Below are positions 55,900-64,000 of a DNA stretch of 64,000 nt, one piece after another. Position 1 is the first letter of the stretch. Each line of letters starts with the position of its first letter. A program made the translations under genes and the position numbers. The stretch is from Adiantum capillus-veneris (taxonomy: Eukaryota > Streptophyta > Polypodiopsida > Polypodiales > Pteridaceae). The notes beneath the pieces were generated by a model that saw only the letters and a program-made list of their open reading frames with translations, searched no databases and was not told where the DNA came from. The stretch covers positions 21,932,991-21,996,990 of the forward strand of contig CM043942.1 in NCBI GenBank assembly GCA_014529385.2. The letters run 5' to 3'.

Positions 55900-56958
55900 C
55901 CCTAATTTTTGGTGCAGGTTCCAGGATGGAAAGTCAGTCGACTTTTCGAGCTCAATTGATGTCGAGATTGCTTTTTAAATTTGAGTTCTGTTTGAGCTTG
56001 TTTGGTGATCCTGTTTGGAATTTGTTTGAAATGGATGGTATCTGTTTTGAACCTGTTTTGGTGCCGATTTGAATTGTTTGACTCTGGTTTGATACTGGTT
56101 TCAATGATTGGTGATTTTACTCCCGGGTGGAGAAGTGGTAAATACTGTTTTGGTATTGTTTGAACCTCGGAACGACGCAGGCCGATGCCTGGGGAGCGTT
56201 TCGCTGTATGTTTGAAAACCTCCGAACGACGCAGGCCGATGCATGGGAAGCGTTTGGTTGTATGCTTGTAAAATAATTATTGTTGTGACTCCCGGCCCGG
56301 ACGTGGATGGTTATGCGGGAGGAGTATTAAGAAGTCTGAGCAGTGGTTACTCTCAGCACCTCCAAACAATGCAGGCTGCGGTCTGGGGGGCGTTTGGTTG
56401 TAAAAGGTCTCTATATCTCCCGGCCCGGACCTTTTTAGGTTATGCGGGAGGAGTGATGAGGGAGTCGTTGAATATCTCCCGGCCCGGACCTTGTTAGGTT
56501 ATGCGGGAGGAGTGTTCATCGGCGGCTTTATGTTTCTATGTCTTGTAACATGTATATGTGAGCATTTGTGTTGCATTGTGATGTGCCAAACAGTGAATAT
56601 TCCTAATTGGATGAGATTGCCTGGGTATGTAATTTTAGTACATCAAGACACCCGAGGAAGATCAGTATACGGTCTGGGTGTGATGGCTAATTTTACTACG
56701 CCGGAATATCAAGAGTTCCGATCTGGACGAAAGGAGAAGCTAACTCCTTGATCAAAACAGCCGAAAGGAGAAGCTAACTCCTTGATCAAAACAGCCGATA
56801 GGAGCAGCTAACTCCTTGATCAAAAGAGCAAAAAGGAGAAGCTAACTCCTTAATAAAAAGAGCAAACTGATTGTCCCTCGGAAATTTTTGAACTAACTTG
56901 AGTTGTTTTGCAGATATGCTGTAATCGCAGACGATTACTCTCTTTCAAGAAGGGGAGA
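55900..56958 (+). repeat. P internal tandem repeats and polypurine tract
   Basis: Three local arrays occur. Two units contain GAACGACGCAGGCCGATGC (about 56169-56260). Three units contain CTCCCGGCCCGGAC then TTATGCGGGAGGAGT (about 56288, 56417 and 56475). Four units of 34-36 bp contain GGAGAAGCTAACTCCTTGAT (56733-56870). The region ends TTTCAAGAAGGGGAGA, the polypurine tract. Confidence 0.88.
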
Positions 56959-57753
56959 TGTGACAAATTGCTGACGTGTCGACCTACTAAAGAACGGAGC
57001 TACCGGCCGAGGGACCTAAACCCTAAGAAGAACAAGCAACAGAGGAAGTGTCACAGAGTGATGACGTGGTTGCCTGAGTGCAGAAACCCTAATTCTGGAA
57101 ACCCTAACCCTAAAACCTGCAAACCCTAATTTCTGCAAGAAACCCTAATTGCTGCAAACCCTAATTCTGAAAACCCTAACCCTAAAACCTGCAACCCTAA
57201 TTTCTGCCAGAAACCCTAACTGCTGAAACCCTAATTCTGCTACCAGAAACCCTAAAACTGCAGAAACCCTAACCCTAAGGACAGATTTCTGCGTTTTGCG
57301 ATGGCTGATGACGTGGCAGGCTGTACGGATTTCAATGTTTTACGCTGGCAGCTTTTGGCATCGCTTTTTGGACGAGAAGCTTTTGAGTTTGAAAGCTTTT
57401 CATGTAAACTGCTTTTTGGACCAGAAGCTTTTGAGTTTGAAAGCTTTTCATGTAAACTGCTTTTTAGGCCAAGGGCCTTTAAATATGAGGCTAGGGCTCA
57501 TTCTCTGGCATGCTTCAGTACGAAGGTGCAAAGTCTGGAGTACCGGCTTGTACTGTGTTGATGCAATATAAAGAAATACCGAAAGGGGCGCCAAGGTTTG
57601 GGGCCAATACTCTCTGGGGTGGAATTCCGCCACTCCGTGTCGCGTGTCGTCTCTCTCTCTCTCTCTCTCCATTTCAGTTCAGTTGTTATTTGAAGTGCTT
57701 AAAGTTTTTCAGTCTGTTCTTTTCTATTGGCACGTGGTGCCAGCCGTGTGACA
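56959..57753 (+). repeat. P 3' LTR
   Basis: 795 bp, TGTGACAAATTGCTGACG to GTGTGACA, near-identical to the 5' LTR except for different counts of AAACCCTAA units. Shared core at 57570-57604. Confidence 0.95.
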
Positions 57754-58735
57754 GCCACAATCGATTATCAGTGATCGTGATCCTCGCATGACCAGTTTGT
57801 TCTGGAGAGGATTGTTTGAGAACATGGGCACTACACTCAACTTTTCGTCTTCGTTTCATCCACAAACTGATGGACAGTCAGAAGATGCTAATTCTACTGT
57901 CTTAGATATGCTGAAATGCTATGTGTCAGATAATAAGGGCAAGTGGGAACAATATTTGCCTATGCTTGAGTATGCGTACAATAATACGGTGCATTCGTCT
58001 ACTGGCAAAGCACCTTTTGAGATTGTTGAAGGCGGCAAAAAGGTTCCTCCCATTTTGCATACAAAGGACAAGATCTTTGAGGCAGATCGATATGTTGAGA
58101 ACATGGATGAGATGTATAAGAAAATTAAAGTTGCCTTGGAGAAGACTCAGGCAAAGCAGAAAAAGGCTGCTGATCGTCACCGTTGTGAATTGTTGTTATC
58201 ACCTGGTGATTGGGTTTTGTTAAGGTTCGAAAAGGCAAGGTTAAAGAAGATGAAGGGCAAGGAACGGCTGTTTCCTAAGCTCAGCATGCGTTACTATGGG
58301 CCTTTTCAAGTGCTTGACAAGATCAGCGATGTGGCTTACAGGATGAAACTGCCTGATGCGTGGAAGATTCATAATGCGTTTCACGTGAGTCTTCTAAGAC
58401 CCTTCGTGGGTGATGTGCCAGAAGATATGCCAGTTGAGGATCAACCAGAAGTTGAGGAACTTGATGAGATCCTGGTACATGAGCAAGTTTTGGCACATAA
58501 GGACATAAAAGTTAAAGGACAAGTTGCAAGACGCTATTTGGTGAAGTTCAAGAACTATCCACCTATGGATGCAAAGTGGATGGAAGAGCATGAACTGTCA
58601 GAGTCACCAAATGTATTGCACCTTTACCTTGAAGCCTTTGGGTTACAGCCTACTTATGCCCCAACCCAACGTGTGCAAAGGAGGGGTAATGATAGAGCTA
58701 GTACATCAAATGTACATATGAATTCAGTGCCATAG

Positions 58736-58905
58736 ATGGAAATGGCAAAAGTATGAAGGCCTCATTAAGTCATTTGTATCTATGTATGTTACGACCTTTC
58801 TTGCGGATACATGCGATGATAAAAGAGTGTTTATAGCACAAGATCATCAGTGGCGTGTATTTATGGTATGCAATCGAGGACGTTTGCGATTTCAAGAGGG
58901 GGGTA
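58736..58905 (+). other. K 3' UTR and polypurine tract
   Basis: 170 bp ending TTTCAAGAGGGGGGTA (58890-58905), the same polypurine tract as in L. Confidence 0.9.
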
Positions 58906-60383
58906 TGTCACGAGGACGTGGCAGTTATTAACCATGTCACAGAGATGTGGCAACTGCTAACCTTGGTTGTTGGTTTCTTTCCAATGGGGTTTATTTTATT
59001 TGTTTTGAGACCCTCTTTTTGAAGTAGAAAACGGTCAGACATTGTATGGCCAATGTGAACGGTAGATTCACCCGCAGACGGGAAGTGGTCGGCACTGGAA
59101 TTCGTATGGTAAGAGGATGTCTAGGCTCAGAGCAAGATCATATAGGTCCCCCCGTGGCACTTAGCAAGTTGGTGGATACTAGGAAGTGAACTCAATTAAG
59201 GCGTAAAGTCAAGGTGGGACTACCAACAAAAAGTATCCGACAGTTGGGCCACATTGCACTTTTGGATGCGGTCCCAATGAGGATAGATGGTCAGAAGACC
59301 AATAGGAGCCCAACGGAAGCATCTCCTAAAATTTAGGGAACTGCTATTTTGGGCCGTGAAATGTGTTCGCGTCATTACCTCCGGTATGACTAGGGGAACA
59401 TTTTATAACTCTGTCGCGAAGTCAACTGACGCGTCGGTTGGGATATTTTTAAGCGGCGAACCCGAAACGGGAAAATGCTTGTAAATGCACCAAGTGTCAC
59501 ATTTTCAGGGACTTGCCTCTTCCAGAAAAATGGGCGCTGAATTTTTAAGTTGGGATGAGCCTCCTTTTGCATTTGTCACAGGTTAAGAGCTATGGAGTGC
59601 TTCCTTTCCCTCTCATGTACAGTGTGGTGCTAGGAGTGATGCCCTGCACACTACACGCTGCTCTCTCTCTCCCCTACGTGCAGTTATGTGATGCCCCACA
59701 AGAGGGATACTCATTTGACTGATGTACAGTTGTGTGGGTTCATGCTTTTGTGCTGAGGCAAGAGCCTTCTTGAGCAGGAACAGGGGTAGCTAACTGCTGC
59801 TCCAAAGCAGGCACTGGTGAGGGTCATAACCTCACCGTACAGGTGCAAAATCAGCGCTGTGTATGCGCTGTAATTTCACTGTTTTTCAGCCATACGGATG
59901 CCAGGACCATTGGGAATCGTGCCCCACTGGCAGAGGATAGTTAGGGGACTGGTTGGGGCTGAAAACAGGGCAAAAACCAGTAAATACAGCGTGCTGAATT
60001 TACTGTTTTTGGACAGGAATCAGAGGGTATACGCCAGTGCAAGTGAGTTCTAGCAGGGGAATTGGTTTCGCGCAAGTTTTGGGGTTGTTATGCTGCCGAA
60101 ATTTGGCCAAAGCAAATGGTATCTAGGTGGATACACGTGAAGGATTCTCAGGACCTTACCTTGTAATTTACCCTCCTAAAGAATAAAGAAATACCGAAAG
60201 GGGCGCCAATTTTGGGGCCTACAGGTTGTCGGTGTCTGCTCGGGGCATTCTAGCTCCGAGCCGTGTGTATATTCAAGTGTTAATTCCCGTCGCAGGTTCT
60301 CTTTGCAAAGTGCTCTGTGTGTGTGTCTACAGTAAAGAATTTCGGGTGAAAGCCAACGCCTACCGCCCTACGGGCCGGTTTCA
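58906..60383 (+). repeat. K 3' LTR
   Basis: 1478 bp, TGTCACGAGGACG to GGGCCGGTTTCA, uninterrupted; shared core at 60185-60219. Confidence 0.97.
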
Positions 60384-60388
60384 CCCAC

Positions 60389-61447
60389 TCTCGTCGGCAA
60401 GAGTGGTCTACTTATGATTGCTCAAAGTGGTACAATGCGGATGCAATGGACTGATGCAACTTGGGACTATGCTGATGACAACGACGGTGATGACGACGAG
60501 GACGACACTAGGGCTGAAATCTGCAATCTTTCTACTGCTGTCCAAAAACGCTATGGGCTGAAATCTGCAAATCTTCTATCTGCTGAATGCTGACTCTATG
60601 TCGGTGACGATGTCGATGACGACGATGCGACGACGACGCGCTGAAAACACAGATGCTGAAATCTGCGTTTTCCGGGCTGAAACTGTAAACCTTGCGGAAA
60701 CTGACCGTGCGGCGAGAAACTGCTGCGGGAAGGTGAGATTTGCGAGGTTCGGGACTTGATCTGTGAAGTCTAACTGCTGAAAACTGAAAACGCTGATGGT
60801 TCTGGAGTTTCCGTCGCAATGATGGTGCAAAACGCCGGGGCTGATCTGCAACCAAAAACGCTAGGCTGAACTTTGGGGTTTCTGTCGCCGGGATTCTGCA
60901 GATGCAAAAACGCTAGGCTGATCTGCTGGGGTCTTGTCGCCGTGGCTTTGCAAATGCAAAACGCTGGCCGGTCTGCGGTGGTTTGATCCAAAAACGCTAG
61001 GCTGTTGCTTGGGAGCAAAAATGCTAGGTCACTTGGGGGGTTCTGCGGGGGTTCTGCTGAGAAGGTGCGTGTTGAGCATGTGCTCCTGCTGCCTCTTCTG
61101 CCATTTAGTGCTAACTTGGGTTTGCTTATATATTAACTTAACAAAATTGCCCTACTTACTTTTGTTGGAAAGTCACTTAAATTAATAAGTGAAAAATACC
61201 AAAAATAGGGAAAATAGGCTAAATGCACTGGAAAATTCCCCTGATGGAATCTGATGGGAATACTGATGATCATGCTCCGTGCAACCAGAGGATATGCATC
61301 CACACTAAGTGACTGGGCATGCATGGTCTATGAATAGATTCACAAAAAGTGCCAGATCACTGCTAATCTAGACTGACTGGACTGATTGAACCTTGATCAT
61401 GCTGTAGCTTGTCCACGGACACATAGGGTTGGATGTGTCACGTGACA
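60389..61447 (-). repeat. H2 3' LTR, main part
   Basis: Minus strand, starting TGTCACGTGACACATCC at 61447 after the purine run at 61460-61448 (GAAAAGAAGGGGA). It contains the array of CAAAAACGCTAGGCT-type words (60541-61025), CTGAAATCTGCA repeats and GAC triplets. It continues at 40545 on the other side of K. Confidence 0.9.
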
Positions 61448-61458
61448 TCCCCTTCTTT

Positions 61459-62900
61459 TCAAAGTGAGGTACTGGTACCAAACTGTATGGCGTCGAGGGA
61501 GATCGCCAATAGCATCCGGAATCCTGAAAGGGACTCTTTGCCGGCCCACTCTGATGTGTGGGTTGTGCGGTACTTGAACTTCATAAAGGTCTGCAACGCT
61601 TGCTTCTTTGGGCTGCTCCGAAAGCGACACAAAGTCTTCTGTGGCTCCTTCAATGCTTCAACTTCGTCGAGAGTCATGCTTCTTTCTTCTTCAAGAATCT
61701 CCGAGGCTGAAAATTCGTGAAACCACTTCCAACACAAAAACATGAACATACCCATTCCATGTAAAGTGAGTGGAAAAAAAATTGTCTTCCTCAAAGAGTG
61801 TGCATGCAATGTAGATGAACCAATAGACGGAGTGACAACCCGTTCATCAAACACATGCAAACAATGAGATTGAGTCTCTCTCTTTTGATTTGAATCAATC
61901 CACTGTGGTAAAACACAATGGAAATGCCCATGCTTGGTGCTCATACTTTCATGTACTCGTTCGCAAACTGTGTCATGCCAAGGAAGAGATATGGAATTTG
62001 ACTTCCTTACACACATACTTTTCAGCTTTTCATGAAAAATCCGCATACATTCGTGCTCATCCATGAGAGAAACGTGCTCAACATACAATATGCCATGCCT
62101 AGGAAAAGGGATCACATAACGATGCTGACTAAATATAGGAAACGATCACGAATGAAACACTCGAACAATGTGTGCGTATCAATCATGCGAACACATAACA
62201 CTTCCTGGAAGGGTTCCTTGGACCTAGGCTCGAGAGCCAAGATTGGTTCTTCCTGAATGATCGAATCGTCCTGTGGGGGTTCTTCGGACCTCGACTCGAA
62301 AGTCAAGATCGGTTCTTCGTGATTGAACGAATCTACAACGAGGTTAGCTTCGCTAGAAAAAGCATCCAGTAACACATCATCCTTGTGAACAATCACATCA
62401 TCTTCATGTAGCTCATCATGCTTGTGAGAAATCACATCTTGATCATGCAAAACATCATGCTCATTATTATCATCCAAATCATCATGCTTATCATTGTCAT
62501 TCAAATCATCATGCTTTACACAATCATGCAAATCCTGTGTGTCATGCTTGGGAGAAGAAGAGACTGAGAGAGTCTCCTTTTCCTGATCCTGTTGCATCTG
62601 TGCCTGCATTCGAGAAAAGAGTCGCAACATCTCTTGCCTTATTGCTTTGTTCTCACGATCTATGGTTGCCATTCTTTCTGTGTAGTTACGCTCTATGGCT
62701 GCCATTCTTTCTTTGTGTTCACGCTCTATTTCTGCTTTTCTTTCCTGGTCCAACTCCTCCGTAGGAGTTAGCGCAATCCTTGTCGTAGATGAAAAAGGGG
62801 GAGGGTCGGAAAAACCTCCTGGTGGGAAAAATTCTTCTTCGCCTCTCTCATGCTCATCACTTCCAAGCAAAGTATCCATTCCGCTTTGAGTGATGACCAT
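61459..62900 (-). CDS. H-family ORF, copy 2 (coiled-coil, His-Asp repeat protein; presumed Gag-like)
   Basis: The minus strand starts at 62900 with MVITQSGMDTLLGSDEHER. The coiled-coil has ERKAEIEREHKERMAAIER and RENKAIRQEMLRLFS. The repeat zone has KHDDLNDNDKHDDLDDNN and HDVLHDQDVISHKHDELHE (about 62530-62360). A 1-bp deletion near 62135 shifts the frame, after which the C-terminal region continues: FPRHGILYVEHVSLMDEHEC, SLPWHDTV, MSTKHGHFHCVLP, then an end absent from copy 1 (LDEVEALKEPQKTLCRF to FGTSTSL) finishing at 61459 beside the polypurine tract. No knuckle, protease or polymerase. Domain order is the same as copy 1, so the frame is a genuine conserved ORF of the family. Function unknown; position suggests a Gag. 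Confidence 0.72.
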
Positions 62901-63344
62901 TCTGCAATCGTGGGTTCTTGTGGGTTCTTAAGTTCACAAGGAACTTGGGTTCTTGTGGGTCTTGAGTTCTTGAGAGTTCTTGAGGTTCTTGAGGTTTTCC
63001 TTTGCTTGCAAATCGCGTTGGAGAAGGATCGTCTCTTCACCCGAGTTCTACTCCTTTTTGCGGGCGCACCCCTTGGTGGCCTTGCGCTCACACCAAGGTT
63101 GCTTTTTCCCACCTCATGTCGATTGGCCGGCCGCTAAGTGCACGGTCCGCTCTCAATGAGTGAAAAGAGACACAAGGGGAGGCTGGACAAGCCCTTCTTT
63201 CTTGGGATTCCTGTCACTCTGCAACAAAACACGATTAGGAATCGACACGCCCAAGCGAACTTGGGTTTGTGCGACCTCAACAAGCAAAAAAAATTCTTGT
63301 GGTTCTTGTGGTTCATTCCTTGAGTGGTACAAAACACTGCCAAA

Positions 63345-63357
63345 GCTCTGATACCAA
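63345..63357 (-). other. H2 primer binding site
   Basis: On the minus strand TTGGTATCAGAGC, abutting the 5' LTR. Confidence 0.92.
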
Positions 63358-64000
63358 TGTTAGGTGCAACGGAATGATTGTTTGCGCTTTGCTCAAGATG
63401 AGTGCTCCGAACTGTGCTCAAGGTTCCTTTTAGTTCTTATGGAAGGGAGAGCCTTTCGTTCTTAATGGAAAGTGCTATGATCACGAACAAAGTGAATGGA
63501 CAATGTGCGTGCAAGTGAATGAGACTGAGAGATAGAGAGAGAAGAGAGATACGATCACCAGAGATGTAAAACCCTCCTCTGAAGACCCCACTCTCGTTGG
63601 CGAGAGTGGTCTACTTATGATTGCACAAAGTGGTACAATGCGGATGCAATGGACTGATGCAACTTGGGACTATGCCGATGACGACGATGATGATGACGAC
63701 GACGACACTAGGGCTGAAATCTGCAATCTTTCTATTGCTGTCCAAAAATGCTATGGACTGAAATCTGCAAATTTTCTATCTGCTGAATTCTGACTCTATG
63801 TCGGTGATGATGTCAATGACGACGATGCGACGACGACGCGCTGAAAACGCAGATGCTGAAATCTACGTTTTCCGGGCTGAAACTGTAAACCTTGCGGAAA
63901 CTGACCGTGCGGCGAGGAACTGCTGCGGGAAGGTGAGATTTGCGAGGTTCGGGACTTGATCTGCGAAGTCTAACTGCTGAAAACTGAAAACGCCGATGGT
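63358..64000 (-). repeat. H2 5' LTR, partial
   Basis: It begins (plus) TGTTAGGTGCAACGG and continues through the hairpin CCACTCTCG/CGAGAGTGG (63588-63609) and the GAC-rich stretch (63676-63710) to the window end. It corresponds to 40309-40545 plus 60384-60800. Confidence 0.92.

Larger units (their letters stand above)
54493..57753 (+). mobile_element. Element P: LTR element with gag remnant only, nested in K integrase
   Basis: Perfect target duplication GCCAC (54488-54492, 57754-57758). LTRs are 801 and 795 bp and internal DNA only 1665 bp. No protease, RT or integrase. The insertion falls between the first and second catalytic Asp codons of K integrase. Confidence 0.95.
51822..58735 (+). 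pseudogene. K pol (knuckle, protease, RT, RNase H, integrase, chromodomain), split by P
   Basis: In frame with gag across the TAG at 51819. Knuckle CFICEQPGHFSINC (about 51898). Protease loop FFDPGAKANFIS (about 52108), with Pro after the Asp instead of the usual Thr/Ser. RT has MCIDYRALHKNTIKNRFP, FSRIDLKSGYH and FGLTNAPATFNRMM, with catalytic FFDDM at 53133-53147. RNase H: QCDACGSSIGAVLMQ, TDHQTLRYF, VADALSRKP. Integrase: GHCGIDATVK, CIVCQKV, IDFIFDLP; P then interrupts at 54493-57758. It resumes SIISDRDPRMTSLFW and TDGQSEDAN, and a chromodomain follows, RRYLVKFKNYPPMDAKWM (about 58530). It ends MNSVP at 58735. Apart from P, 51849-54497 has no stop, and neither does 57788-58735. A near-complete chromovirus polymerase. 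Confidence 0.95.
40546..60383 (+). mobile_element. Element K: chromodomain gypsy, full length, carrying nested L, N and P
   Basis: Target duplication CCCAC (40541-40545, 60384-60388) is perfect. Net of insertions, K is about 8.6 kb: two 1478-bp LTRs and 5.65 kb internal. A by-eye count gives about 25 LTR differences in 1478 positions. This is the most intact autonomous-type element in the window. Confidence 0.95.
40309..64000 (-). mobile_element. Element H2: second H copy, minus strand, interrupted by K, runs past window end
   Basis: The 3' LTR is 61447-60389 continued at 40545-40309, split by K. Internal DNA is 61448-63357 and the 5' LTR runs from 63358 past the window end. It sits inside H1's coding region after AGCAT. 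Internal DNA is only 1.9 kb and holds one ORF, so the element is non-autonomous. Confidence 0.88.

Overview
The window is plant nuclear DNA, almost entirely nested transposable elements. This is shown by Ty1/copia and chromodomain-type Ty3/gypsy polyproteins, an L1-type LINE with a zf-RVT domain, plant-style primer binding sites (initiator Met, Asp and Glu tRNAs), telo-box-rich LTRs and long CT/GA/CA microsatellites. The species cannot be named from sequence alone. No tRNA, rRNA, CRISPR array or bacterial-type operon was seen. Most reading frames are broken, so the elements are better read as strata than as working genes.

Layout, 1-27.6 kb. A truncated copia polyprotein runs straight into its own LTR (1-2463). 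Anonymous DNA with small repeats and a copia 3' LTR follow (to 5.28 kb). At 5.7-24.07 kb lies one minus-strand gypsy gag-pol fragment, here called B. It is split into three pieces by two later insertions. Insertion D is a complete copia element (7814-13687, 192-bp LTRs, TSD AATGT/AATGC). Insertion A is an 8.7-kb gag-protease-only LTR element of B's own family (13931-22615, TSD TAGAC/AAGAC). B is flanked by an inverted pair of about 0.4-kb repeats, here called M (5280-5705 and 24069-24445). Then come a copia 5' LTR with PBS and gag stub (24868-25690), anonymous DNA, a G25 tract and a short minus-strand LTR with PBS (27388-27577).

Layout, 27.6-37.4 kb. A decayed chromodomain gypsy element, G (27.58-30.67 kb), ends in a 3' LTR. 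A 5'-truncated LINE follows (32.58-36.03 kb), carrying a 389-bp LTR-like insertion with TSD GGCTA and a 449-bp MITE in its poly(A) tail. Directly downstream is the only candidate host gene: two short exons with matching intron phase at 36157-36554.

Layout, 37.4-64 kb. This is one nested stack. H1 is an LTR element on the + strand with a single unusual ORF. It is interrupted by H2, the same family in the opposite orientation, which runs past the window end. H2's 3' LTR is split by K, an 8.6-kb chromodomain gypsy element (TSD CCCAC). K's 5' LTR is split by L, another gypsy (TSD TGCCT). L's 5' LTR is split by N, a solo LTR related to K (TSD GTCGC). K's integrase gene is split by P, an LTR element with only a gag remnant (TSD GCCAC). 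These four TSDs are perfect, which fixes both the boundaries and the order of events.

How the parts relate. K, G, and originally D and L, encoded the full retrotransposition set (Gag, protease, RT, RNase H, integrase). A, P and the H elements lack the polymerase and would need enzymes in trans. K, L, N and P carry a common LTR core block despite otherwise different LTRs, consistent with shared machinery or common descent. The H family encodes a coiled-coil and His-Asp-repeat protein that I do not recognise; it is the best candidate for something undescribed.
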